Positions 34,077 through 41,819 of a DNA stretch of 64,000 nt are shown here, piece after piece (position 1 is the first letter of the stretch; the number at the start of each line of letters is the position of its first letter). The stretch is from Kitasatospora phosalacinea (GTDB lineage Bacteria; Actinomycetota; Actinomycetes; Streptomycetales; Streptomycetaceae). The position numbers and the translations under genes were made by a program. The notes beneath the pieces are model-generated. The model did not search any database, was not told where the DNA came from, and saw nothing but the letters and a program-made list of their open reading frames with translations. Where the stretch lies: the NCBI RefSeq assembly GCF_030268885.1, contig NZ_BSSA01000020.1, positions 1 to 64,000 on the forward strand. The letters run 5' to 3'.

Positions 34077-34103
34077 ATTCGGAGCCGCGCCCGGGGCGGA
34101 TGG
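34077..34103 (-). promoter_or_regulatory. SigK-like promoter of the SRPBCC gene
   Basis: On the minus strand: CCATCC (34103-34098), a 15-base spacer, then CCGAAT (34082-34077). Both boxes match the mycobacterial SigK consensus exactly as I recall it. The initiation point would be near 34070, about 27 bases before GTG 34043. This also argues against GTG 34061, which would leave fewer than ten bases of leader. Confidence 0.65.
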
Positions 34104-34242
34104 GGGCGGGAGGGGCGCCGTGCCGCCCCGAAACGCTGCGCCAGCGCTGCGAGAAGGCACCCGGCCGCCCGGCGGCGAAAGCTTTCCGCAGGGAGGGGTA
34201 CACGCGGTGGGCCCGGTCCGCCGCACCGAGAGGAGAACCGCG

Positions 34243-34545
34243 ATGGACACCCGACTGACCGCGCGGGAACGCGTCCTGCTCGCGGAGATCGAGCACCACC
34301 TGTGCCGGACCGACCCCCGGCTGGACCGGCGGCTCGGCCGCCCGCCCGGACGGGTCGTCCGGCTCGCCCACCGCCCGCGCCCGCTCGTCCTGGCCGTCGC
34401 CCTGCTCGCCGTCCTGACGGCCGCCGGGGCGCTGTGGGCCGGGGCGGGCGGCCCGCAGCCGCTCGCGGCCGTGCTGCTCGCCGCCGGGGCCGCCCTGCTG
34501 GGCGCGCTCGCGCTGCACCGGCTGGCCACCCTGCACCTGGGCTGA
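34243..34545 (+). CDS. DUF3040 small membrane protein
   Basis: A 100-residue protein. The N-terminal LTARERVLLAEIEHHLCRTD is the DUF3040 start, followed by a basic linker and two membrane helices (about 48-65 and 72-90). The function is unknown; the family is widespread in actinobacteria. ATG 34243 follows GAGAGGAG. The next gene begins 90 bp on; a shared transcript is possible. Confidence 0.75.
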   Translation: MDTRLTARERVLLAEIEHHLCRTDPRLDRRLGRPPGRVVRLAHRPRPLVLAVALLAVLTAAGALWAGAGGPQPLAAVLLAAGAALLGALALHRLATLHLG

Positions 34546-34635
34546 CGGCCGCGCCCGCGGGGCCGCCGTTGCACCCTGCGGTGGAACCGGGCGGGCGGGC
34601 CGTGACCCCGGTGGGGGCGGGGAGTTGGACCGGGC

Positions 34636-34941
34636 GTGACAGAGCCTGCGCATACCAGCCCGCTGCCCGTGGTCCGCCTCCAGTGGACGCTGCTGCAACC
34701 CCTGCTGGCCGCCCTCTCGGAAGCCGGGGTGCCGCTCCGGCCCGGGGACCTGGACCAGTTGCAGCACGCCGCCGCGATCGGACCGGAGTTCGCCCACGCC
34801 CTGGCCCGGTGGATCCGGGCCGCGCACACCGCCGGCCCGGCCCGGCCGCCCGCCGCGGTCCGCACGCTCGCCCCGCGCCCCGAGCGCCCCGCCCTCGGCG
34901 GGCCCGCGCCCGCCGTCGTCCGGGACCGGCACGCCTCCTGA
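34636..34941 (+). CDS. hypothetical small protein
   Basis: A 101-residue soluble protein with a possible helical segment VVRLQWTLLQPLLAALSEAG and a disordered Pro/Arg-rich C-terminal third. GTG 34636 is 11 bases after GGAG. No family is recognised. The codon pattern (G/C in third positions) is consistent with coding, but the length leaves doubt. Confidence 0.45.
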   Translation: MTEPAHTSPLPVVRLQWTLLQPLLAALSEAGVPLRPGDLDQLQHAAAIGPEFAHALARWIRAAHTAGPARPPAAVRTLAPRPERPALGGPAPAVVRDRHAS

Positions 34942-35053
34942 GCGCCGGGCCGGCCCCCGACCGGCCCCCGGCCGACCCCTGATCGCCCCCGGCCCGACCA
35001 CCCGACCAGCCCGCCCGCGTAACCGTCGCGGGCCGTGACCCGTTGGACGGAAC

Positions 35054-35422
35054 ATGCCCGTGATCAACGAACCGCGCCGCCCGCAGGGCGGCCACCCGGC
35101 AGCGGCGCCCCCGCGCGTCCCCGACCCGGCCGACCCGCACGGCCGACCCGCCGGGCCGCCGTCGCTCGGACACCAGGCACCGCAGCGGCACCAGGTGCCG
35201 CAGGGACACCAGGCACCGCAGGGGCACCAGGCGCCGCAGGCGTCACTGGGGCACCAGGCCGCCGCCCAACTGCTCGGCCTGCGCGAGGTGGTGCTGCCCG
35301 CCGCGGTGGTCGCTGCCGCCGACCTGCTGCTCGGCGACGCCCTCGGCAGCGATGACCCCGTCACCCGGGAGGCCGCCGCCGCCACCCGCGGACGGCTGCG
35401 CGCCGCGCTGGGACAGGCTTGA
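35054..35422 (+). CDS. hypothetical protein with GHQAPQ hexapeptide repeats
   Basis: A 122-residue protein. The N-terminal half is disordered and contains four 18-bp repeats encoding (G/R)HQ(A/V)PQ units (35171-35242). The C-terminal 50 residues look helical (LLGLREVVLPAAVVAAADLL, then VTREAAAATRGRLRAAL). ATG 35054 has a weak ribosome site, so the start is uncertain. No known domain. Repeat number could vary between strains. Confidence 0.5.
   Translation: MPVINEPRRPQGGHPAAAPPRVPDPADPHGRPAGPPSLGHQAPQRHQVPQGHQAPQGHQAPQASLGHQAAAQLLGLREVVLPAAVVAAADLLLGDALGSDDPVTREAAAATRGRLRAALGQA
35171..35242 (+). repeat. four tandem 18-bp repeats inside a hypothetical gene
   Basis: Units begin CACCAGG at 35171, 35189, 35207 and 35225, with one to four differences between units. 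A half copy follows at 35252. The period is in frame, so expansion or contraction would keep the gene open. Confidence 0.8.
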
Positions 35423-35458
35423 CGCTCCCCTCCCCGCCGCGGGACCGCAGGACGGCCG

Positions 35459-36028
35459 CTACGGGGTGCCCGGGGCGCCCGGGGCGCGCAGTCCGTCGAG
35501 GATGACGGTCAGCGGGCGCTCGTCGGGGGTGTGGCGGCGGGCCCGGGAGGCGCCGGCGAGCAGGGCGACGACGTCGTCGACTCCGACGTCCGCGCGCACC
35601 GCCGCGGCCCGCTGCGCCCGGTGCAGCAGGGCGGCCACGGCCTCGGTCAGCTCTGCGGCGACCGGGGCGGCGGTCTCGTCCGGGTGGACGCCCGACTCGG
35701 CCAGTGCGTCCAGGAGTTCGAGCTTGCTCGCCGAGCCGCGGACGGTGGCGGCGAAGAAGTCGAAGAAGGCCGCCCCGGGGTCCGGTGCGGCGGCGTACGC
35801 GCGGGCCTCGGCGGCGATCCGGGTGAGGCGCGCCAGGACGAGGGCCCGCAGCAGCGCCTCCTTGGTGGGGAAGTGCCGGAAGACGGTGCCGACCCCGACG
35901 CCCGCCGCGCGGGCGACCTCCTCGGTCGAGGCGGCGGTGCCCCGTTCGGCGAAGACCCGTTCGGCCGCGTCCAGGACCCGCGCGCGGTTGCGCTGCGCGT
36001 CGGCGCGCAGGGGGCGGTCGGCGGTCAT
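35459..36028 (-). CDS. TetR-family transcriptional regulator
   Basis: A 189-residue repressor. The DNA-binding helix-turn-helix is near residues 15-60 (RARVLDAAERVFAERGTAAS, then EEVARAAGVGVGTVFRHFPT). It has an alpha-helical ligand domain of ordinary TetR length. ATG 36028. It is divergent from a small membrane-protein gene, with two 16-bp operator-like sites in the gap. It probably represses that gene and itself. The effector is unknown. Confidence 0.88.
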   Translation of the reverse strand: MTADRPLRADAQRNRARVLDAAERVFAERGTAASTEEVARAAGVGVGTVFRHFPTKEALLRALVLARLTRIAAEARAYAAAPDPGAAFFDFFAATVRGSASKLELLDALAESGVHPDETAAPVAAELTEAVAALLHRAQRAAAVRADVGVDDVVALLAGASRARRHTPDERPLTVILDGLRAPGAPGTP

Positions 36029-36045
36029 CGGCCGCCCCTTGAAAA

Positions 36046-36088
36046 CGGAGTGGCCAGTCCGTATCGTCGAATCGGAGTCACGAGTCCG
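36046..36088. promoter_or_regulatory. twin operator sites between tetR and the divergent gene
   Basis: CGGAGTGGCCAGTCCG (36046-36061) and CGGAGTCACGAGTCCG (36073-36088) share CGGAGT-N4-AGTCCG and start 27 bp apart. The second is also part of a wider inverted repeat, AATCGGA-N8-TCCGATT. They are the probable binding sites of the adjacent TetR protein. Confidence 0.6.
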
Positions 36089-36157
36089 ATTCTAGGGCTG
36101 AGCGTCCGCCGGGCCGAACGGTCCGGCGGGTTCCACCGCGGAGGGGCGGAGACCGAC

Positions 36158-36442
36158 ATGTGGCAGACCGTACTGCTCGCGTTCCTGGCCGGGTTGCTGG
36201 CCGCGAACGCGTACCCCCACTTCACCAAGGGCATCGCGGCGGAGCGGTTCCCGACCGTCTTCGGGTCCTCCCCGCGGGTCAACGTGCTGGCCGGCTGGGC
36301 GGGGCTGGCACTCGCCGGGCTCTGCCTGCTGGGCGCGCACCCGGTGCGGCACCCCGGCGGCGCACTGCTGGGGCTGGCCGTCGGCGCGCTGCCGACGGCC
36401 CTGTTCCACGCCGCGGGCCGCACGGTCGGCGACCGCGACTGA
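36158..36442 (+). CDS. small membrane protein divergent from tetR
   Basis: A 94-residue protein with about three hydrophobic helices (TVLLAFLAGLLAANAYPHF; VLAGWAGLALAGLCLLGA; GALLGLAVGALPTALFHAAG). ATG 36158 follows GGGGCGGAG. No family is assigned with certainty. It resembles short TetR-controlled membrane proteins of unknown function in actinomycetes. Its position behind the twin operators makes it the likely regulated target. Confidence 0.65.
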   Translation: MWQTVLLAFLAGLLAANAYPHFTKGIAAERFPTVFGSSPRVNVLAGWAGLALAGLCLLGAHPVRHPGGALLGLAVGALPTALFHAAGRTVGDRD

Positions 36443-36599
36443 ATCCGCCCCGGAAAGCGTCCGCCCGGAAACCGGACCGGTCCGAGAACGGCGCGATCTC
36501 GCTGCACTGCCGGGGTTTGGGAGAGGAATTCAATTGACCGGGGAACGGCGTTCCCCGATTCCCGGCCGGATGCGGGGAAAGGCGCCCTCATCTCGTGCC

Positions 36600-37928
36600 A
36601 TGGCGAACGGCGCGTTCCACACCGTGTACGGCATCGAGATCAACCTCACCCGGCCCGACCCGGGCCACCCCGACCGCCCCGGCCTGCTCGCCGAGATCAC
36701 CGCACCGGTCGAGCGGCGGGACCGCCACCTCCTGCAGTGCCTCCAGCACCACCGCGAGGGCCGCTGCGGGGCGGAGGAACAGGGCGGGGAGCGCTCCCCG
36801 TGGATGCACGTCCGGCGGAGCACCGTCGGTGCCCGCACCACCTGGGTCGCCGCGCACCTGCCCGCCCGCCACCGGCCGACCGCCGAGGAGGACGACCGGC
36901 GCAAGGCCCTGCAGGAGCGCATCGCCCGCGCCGCCGACCGGCACGGCTGCCGGTACGAGGTCGGCGCCCGCACCGGCGGCCGGGCCCGCGGCGACGTGCT
37001 GGTCACCGGGCCGGGCGGGCTGCGGATCGGCTGGACCGGCCCGTACGCGCCGGTCACCGCCGAGACGGTGCGCCGCCGTTCGCGGGCCGCCGCCGAGCAC
37101 GGCATCGTGCCGCTCTGGGTGACCTGCGACGAGCGGGCCGCGCCGGTCGACCGGGCGCCGTGGGCCCGGGTCGACGACCTGCCGTGGCAGCGGATCGCCT
37201 CCCGCGCGCCGATGGCGGTGCGCGCGGGCGTGCGGCACCTGCAGCAGTGGAAGTGCCTGCGCGGCAGCGTCCGCGCCTGCCCGCTGAACGGCTCGTGGTG
37301 CGGGCGGCTGCACACCGGCTGGTACCTGCCCGCGCTGTGCCTGCCGAGCAGGCCGCCCACCGACGTGGACGAACTGGTCGGGGCGAGCGCGGCCGGGGAA
37401 CTCGTCCCGATGCGGGTGCCGTTGCAGGCCGACCCCTCCGCGGTCGCCCGGATGTGGGTCCCGGTCGCCGACCGGGACCGCTGGCGGGAGACCTTCGCCG
37501 AGGAGGACCGGCCCGCCCCTCCGGGGCCCGCCGACGCCGCGCCCGTCGCCCCCGCCCCGGACGCGGGCGTCAGCTACCCCGGCGAGGAACTGGACCGGGT
37601 CTGCCGCTACGGCGAGGAGGACTTCGCCTACGACGACCCGCGCCCCCGCACCCGCCACCGGGCCCGGTCGCGGGACGGCCACGCCGACGCGGTCGCCCTG
37701 CACACCCACGACGGCGTCCCGGAACGGCTGCTCACCGTCCCCCGCCAGAGCCGCCGCGGCCTGGTCGTCACCCCCGAACAGCGCCAGCGGGCCGCCGCCG
37801 CGCTCGACTGCCACGTCGCCCACGTCGGCCCGTGCGCGGGCTGCGGCGCCCCGATCGACCGCTACGGCCCCCGCGGCGTCCACGCCTGCGCACCCTGCCG
37901 GGCCCGCGTCCTGGCCCGCCGGCGCTGA
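36600..37928 (+). CDS. CoiA-like (putative PD-(D/E)XK nuclease) protein with C-terminal zinc-ribbon motif
   Basis: A 442-residue protein. Residues about 1-230 follow the pattern of a streptomycete family related to competence protein CoiA: FHTVYGIEINLTRPD, CLQHHREGRC, KALQERIARAADRHG, DVLVTGPGG, and VTAETVRRRSRAAAEHGIVP, then DRAPWARVDDLPW. In relatives I remember an E-x-Q after the DVLV strand; here the equivalent reads GWTGPYAPVT, so the nuclease site may be altered. A cysteine-rich patch lies near 235-260 (KCLRGSVRACPLNGSWCGR). The C-terminus has GPCAGCGAPIDRYG and HACAPCRAR, a four-cysteine zinc site. ATG 36600 is chosen where similarity begins; the ribosome site is poor. Function unknown. 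Confidence 0.6.
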   Translation: MANGAFHTVYGIEINLTRPDPGHPDRPGLLAEITAPVERRDRHLLQCLQHHREGRCGAEEQGGERSPWMHVRRSTVGARTTWVAAHLPARHRPTAEEDDRRKALQERIARAADRHGCRYEVGARTGGRARGDVLVTGPGGLRIGWTGPYAPVTAETVRRRSRAAAEHGIVPLWVTCDERAAPVDRAPWARVDDLPWQRIASRAPMAVRAGVRHLQQWKCLRGSVRACPLNGSWCGRLHTGWYLPALCLPSRPPTDVDELVGASAAGELVPMRVPLQADPSAVARMWVPVADRDRWRETFAEEDRPAPPGPADAAPVAPAPDAGVSYPGEELDRVCRYGEEDFAYDDPRPRTRHRARSRDGHADAVALHTHDGVPERLLTVPRQSRRGLVVTPEQRQRAAAALDCHVAHVGPCAGCGAPIDRYGPRGVHACAPCRARVLARRR

Positions 37929-38025
37929 GCGCGCCCGGGGTCCGGGCGCACCGGCAGGAACCCGGCGGGGCACCGGTCAGGAATCGAGAAGCCCCGGGCG
38001 GGCGGCGGAACCTAGCGTGGTGGGC

Positions 38026-38661
38026 ATGGCAGACATCGACAGCATCACCCTGGACGCGGCCGACCCCGAGGCCGCCGCACGTTTCTACGCCGACGCGTTC
38101 GGCCTCGACGAGGGCCTGCTGCGGCTGCGGGCCGCGACCGAACCCAGCGAGGGGTTCCGCGGGTTCACGCTCGCCCTGACCGTGCCCGAGCCCGCCGACG
38201 TGGACAGCTTCACCGCCTCGGCGGTGGCCGCCGGTGCGACGGTGCTCAAGCCCGCCGCCAAGTCGCTGTGGGGCTACGGCGCGGTGGTGCAGGCCCCGGA
38301 CGGGGCGATCTGGAAGCTGGCGACCTCGGCGAAGAAGAGCACCGGCCCGGCCACCCGCCGCGTCGCGGAGGTCGTGCTGCTGATCGGGGTGGCGGACTTC
38401 GCGGCGACCAAGCGCTACTACGTCGAGCGGGGCTTCACCGTGGCCAAGGGCTTCGGCCGGGTGTACGCCGAGTTCGCGCCGGGGGAGGGCCGGGTCAAGC
38501 TCGCGCTCTACCGCCGCAAGGCGCTGGCCAAGGACCTGGGGGTGGCCCCGGAGGGCGGCGGCTCGCACCGGCTCACGGTCAACGCCGCGGGGACGGAGGC
38601 GTTCACCGACCTGGACGGCTTCCGCTGGGCGGCGGCGGAGGTGCCCACGGGCGCCGCCTGA
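38026..38661 (+). CDS. VOC-family (glyoxalase/bleomycin-resistance fold) protein
   Basis: A 211-residue protein with two vicinal-oxygen-chelate modules: SITLDAADPEAAARFYADAF at the N-terminus and VLLIGVADFAATKRYYVERG near 120. Metal-ligand residues are not obvious in the second module, so enzyme activity is uncertain. ATG 38026 has no clear ribosome site, and the transcript may start close to it. It is a single gene. Such proteins range from glyoxalases to binding proteins; the substrate is unknown. Confidence 0.75.
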   Translation: MADIDSITLDAADPEAAARFYADAFGLDEGLLRLRAATEPSEGFRGFTLALTVPEPADVDSFTASAVAAGATVLKPAAKSLWGYGAVVQAPDGAIWKLATSAKKSTGPATRRVAEVVLLIGVADFAATKRYYVERGFTVAKGFGRVYAEFAPGEGRVKLALYRRKALAKDLGVAPEGGGSHRLTVNAAGTEAFTDLDGFRWAAAEVPTGAA

Positions 38662-38725
38662 GACCCTTCGGCGGCTGACGGTCAACCAGTTGCCGTGGAG
38701 GACAAGGCGGTTATGATCGTCCGTC

Positions 38726-39712
38726 ATGCCTGCGACCTCCCTGGACGACCTCCTCCACCCGCCGACCGTCCCCTACGACCGCGGATTCCTGGACACCGGC
38801 GACGGCAACCGCGTCTACTACGAGCAACTCGGCAACCCCGACGGCAAGCCCGCCCTGTACGTGCACGGCGGCCCCGGCGCGGGCACGCCGGACCGGCCGA
38901 CCCGGGCGTGGGACCCGGCGCGCTACCGGGTCATCCGCTACGACCAGCGCAACTGCGGGCGCAGCACCCCGCACGCCAGTGACCCGGCCGCGGACCTGGC
39001 GCTGAACACCACCCGGCACCTGGTCGACGACATGGAGCGGCTGCGCGAGCACCTCGGCATCGAGCGCTGGCTGCTGGACGGCGCCTCCTGGGGCTCCACG
39101 CTGATCCTGGCGTACGCGCAGCAGCATCCGGAGCGGGTCAGCGAGATCGTCCTCCAGGCGGTCACCACCACCCGCCGGGCCGAGACCGACTGGCTCTACC
39201 ACCGGGTGTCGGCCTTCAAGCCCGAGGCCTGGGACCGCTTCCGGGCCGCCGTCCCCGAACACGTCTGGGACGGCGACGTGTACGCCCTGCTGGCCGCCTA
39301 CGCGCGCCGGATGGAGCACCCGGACCGGGCGGTGCGGGCGGCGGCCGCCGACGCCTGGCTGGCCTGGGAGGACGCGGTGGTCTCGGACGAGCCGAACGGG
39401 ATCCCCGGCATGTACGGCGCCCGGGAGGCGGACGACCGGATCGCCTTCGTCCGGATCTGCGCGCACTTCTTCAGCCACGGCGCCTGGCTGGCGGAGGACC
39501 AACTGCTGCGCGGTGCCCACAGGTTGGCGGGCATCCCGGGCGTGCTGGTGCACGGCCGGTACGACATGGGCTCCCCGGTGCAGACCGCCTGGGAGCTGGC
39601 CAAGGCGTGGCCGGACGCCCGGCTGCACGTCTTCGACGACTCCGGGCACGTCGGCGGCGAGGCGATGCGGCGGACGGTGTTCGAGGCCCTGGAGGAGTTC
39701 AAGCACCGCTGA
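38726..39712 (+). CDS. pip: proline iminopeptidase, alpha/beta hydrolase (peptidase S33)
   Basis: A 328-residue cytoplasmic peptidase releasing N-terminal proline. It has the oxyanion motif HGGPGAG (47-53), RYDQRNCGRSTPHAS, the nucleophile elbow DGASWGSTLILAYAQ with Ser121, the acid Asp in HGRYDMGSP, and His in DSGHVGG near 310. In the family the elbow is usually GGSWGS; here it is GASWGS, a neutral change. There is no signal peptide. ATG 38726; length is normal. It is convergent with the peptide-binding protein gene, with a strong bidirectional hairpin between. Confidence 0.9.
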   Translation: MPATSLDDLLHPPTVPYDRGFLDTGDGNRVYYEQLGNPDGKPALYVHGGPGAGTPDRPTRAWDPARYRVIRYDQRNCGRSTPHASDPAADLALNTTRHLVDDMERLREHLGIERWLLDGASWGSTLILAYAQQHPERVSEIVLQAVTTTRRAETDWLYHRVSAFKPEAWDRFRAAVPEHVWDGDVYALLAAYARRMEHPDRAVRAAAADAWLAWEDAVVSDEPNGIPGMYGAREADDRIAFVRICAHFFSHGAWLAEDQLLRGAHRLAGIPGVLVHGRYDMGSPVQTAWELAKAWPDARLHVFDDSGHVGGEAMRRTVFEALEEFKHR

Positions 39713-39723
39713 GCCGCCCGGTG

Positions 39724-39760
39724 CCGGCCGGTGCCGCCCGGGGCGGGCGGCACCGGCCGG
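39724..39760. terminator. bidirectional hairpin between pip and the peptide-binding protein gene
   Basis: CCGGCCGGTGCCGCCC (39724-39739) and its exact reverse complement (39745-39760) form a perfect 16-bp stem with a 5-base loop. It sits between two convergent stop codons, so it can terminate both transcripts. Confidence 0.8.
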
Positions 39761-39764
39761 GCGG

Positions 39765-41456
39765 TCACTTCTGCCAGCCGACCGAGGTGATCACGGTGCT
39801 GGCGAGGCTGCCCGCGCCGTAGTTGGCCAGGCCCTTGCGGACGGCGACGATGCTGGGGCGCTGGTAGAGCTCCAGGGTGTGGCCGAGCTCCCAGATCTTC
39901 GCGTCGGCCTGGTTGTACAGCTCGGCGGCCTGCGCCGGGTCGAGGGTGGCGGCGGCCTTGCGCAGCAGGGTGTCGATCTCGGGGGTGCTGAGCTTCGAGT
40001 AGTTGCCGAACACGTTGTCGCCCTGCGGGGCGCGGTAGATCGCCACCGTCTGGGAGAGCGGGAAGGAGTCGGTGTTGCGCCAGCTGGCCAGGTCGAACTT
40101 CCCCTGGTTGACGTACTTGGTGAAGTACTCCTTGCTGGGCACCTTGTCGACGACCAGCTTGACGCCGACCTGCTGGAGCATGTTCTGCGCGGCGGTGGCC
40201 AGGTCGGTCTGCGCCTGGTTGGAGCCGTCGCTGAGCACGTAGTGCAGCTCCAGCGGCTGCCCGTCCTTGCTGCGGGTGCCGCCCGCGTCCTTCCAGCCGG
40301 CCTCGTCCAGCCACTTCTTCGCGGTGTCCGGGTCGTAGGCGGCCCAGTCGCCGGAGTTGTTGCGGTAGCCGTTCTGGTTGGTCATGAACAGGTGGTTGTC
40401 CAGCGGCTTGAACTCCACCGGGACGCCCTTGTTGGCGATCTTGATCAGTGAGGCGCGGTCCAGCGCCCGGCCGAGCGCCTGGCGGACCTTCCGGTCGGCG
40501 AGCGGGCCGTTGCCGCCGAAGGAGATGTGCACCTCGTCCCAGGGGGTGCCGGTGCGGATCGCCGCGTCGGGGGCGTCCTTGAGCTGGCCGTACGAGGCGG
40601 CGCTGCCCGCCGAGGCCAGGTCGATCTCGTTGTTCAGGAACGCCTGGGTGATCGCGGCGGCGTCCAGCACCCGGTAGGTGATCCGGTCCAGCTTGGGCTT
40701 GGGGCCCCACCAGCGCGGGTTGGGCGTCAGGGTGATGGTCTGCGCGGTCTTGTCGGCGTTCGAGACCACGAACGGGCCGCCGAAGAGCGGGGTCCTCTCC
40801 ACCCAGCCCTCGTTGAAGTCCTGCGGGGTGGAGAGTCCGGCGGCGGGCAGCAGCGGGTTGAACAGGTTCTGCCAGTCGGCGTACGGCTCGGCGAAGGTGA
40901 CCTTGACCTCGCTCGGGTCCGCGCCCTGCTCGACGGCGGAGATCTGCTCGTAGCCGGAGGGGTCGGCGATGTTGTACGCCGGGTCCTTGCCGTTGGAGGT
41001 CTTCCAGACCGCCGCGAAGTCGCGGTAGCCGATCGGGGTGCCGTCCGACCAGACCGCCTTCGGGTTGAGCTTGTACGTCACCACCTGCGGCGAGGTGGAG
41101 GTGACCTCGGCGGAGACCAGGTACGAGGGGTCGGGGTGGTAGCCGCCCTTGGCGTCGACCCGGAAGAGCTTGGCCTCGGTGTAGCCCATGATCTCCACCG
41201 CGTCGCCGTACCTGCCGTCGACCTGGTACGGGTTCCACTGGGTGATCCACTGCTGGAGCGGGAGGCGCAGCTCGCCGCCGTCCTTGAGGTTCTCCGGCGG
41301 CTGCGGGTTGTTGTCCTCGGCGTCCACGGTGGGGGCCACGGTCTTGGCCACGTCGCCGGATCCCCCCGCCGAGCTGCAGGCGGTCGCGGCGAGCAGGACG
41401 GCGAGGGCCGCGGCGGCGGTGCGGCCGGAGCGGCGGATCGCGGACGGTGTGTGCAT
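39765..41456 (-). CDS. peptide ABC transporter substrate-binding lipoprotein (SBP_bac_5)
   Basis: A 563-residue extracytoplasmic receptor for di-/oligopeptides. The lipoprotein signal has Cys27 (LLAATAC). Family landmarks: YTEAKLFRVDAKGGYHPD, VVTYKLNPKAVWSDGTPI (the WSDG signature), FNPRWWGP-like LTPNPRWWGPKPKLDRI, and DRKVRQALGRALDRASLIKI. The ATG at 41456 has a moderate ribosome site. It is divergent from the permease-ATPase genes that would complete the importer, with 363 bp between. Confidence 0.9.
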   Translation of the reverse strand: MHTPSAIRRSGRTAAAALAVLLAATACSSAGGSGDVAKTVAPTVDAEDNNPQPPENLKDGGELRLPLQQWITQWNPYQVDGRYGDAVEIMGYTEAKLFRVDAKGGYHPDPSYLVSAEVTSTSPQVVTYKLNPKAVWSDGTPIGYRDFAAVWKTSNGKDPAYNIADPSGYEQISAVEQGADPSEVKVTFAEPYADWQNLFNPLLPAAGLSTPQDFNEGWVERTPLFGGPFVVSNADKTAQTITLTPNPRWWGPKPKLDRITYRVLDAAAITQAFLNNEIDLASAGSAASYGQLKDAPDAAIRTGTPWDEVHISFGGNGPLADRKVRQALGRALDRASLIKIANKGVPVEFKPLDNHLFMTNQNGYRNNSGDWAAYDPDTAKKWLDEAGWKDAGGTRSKDGQPLELHYVLSDGSNQAQTDLATAAQNMLQQVGVKLVVDKVPSKEYFTKYVNQGKFDLASWRNTDSFPLSQTVAIYRAPQGDNVFGNYSKLSTPEIDTLLRKAAATLDPAQAAELYNQADAKIWELGHTLELYQRPSIVAVRKGLANYGAGSLASTVITSVGWQK

Positions 41457-41819
41457 CGGGGGAGTCCTCGGATTTCGAAGAGTCGGGAGCCGTCGGGTGT
41501 GGCGACGCTTGATGGTGGGCAGCCAAGTCGGTGCCGGCGGGCCGAACGTAACAGCCCGTCAGTCCGCCCACCAGGGGGTCGTGCGCAGAACTGATCGAAA
41601 CGAAACGCGGCGCAACACCGCCGCAACACCCCGTCCGTACCCGTCTGATCAGCTGTGACCAGCGGGTTCGTCGGGCCGGACGGTCGGGTCGGTCGGAGGG
41701 GCCCTGGACGGACCGCTCGGCGTGGCGTACAACTGCTGCGCGAAAGTGCGTCAAAACCCGTACTAGCGAAGGCAAATGACCATGTTCCCCAGGTGTGCGA
41801 ACCACACCGGAGGCAGGCC
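41457..41819. promoter_or_regulatory. divergent promoter region of the peptide transporter
   Basis: This 363-bp gap must hold both promoters. It contains GATCGAAACGAAAC near 41592-41605 and the direct repeat CGCAACACC (two copies about 41612-41630), in a locally A-richer patch. GGAGG precedes the permease GTG at 41820. No known regulator site is recognised. Confidence 0.4.
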
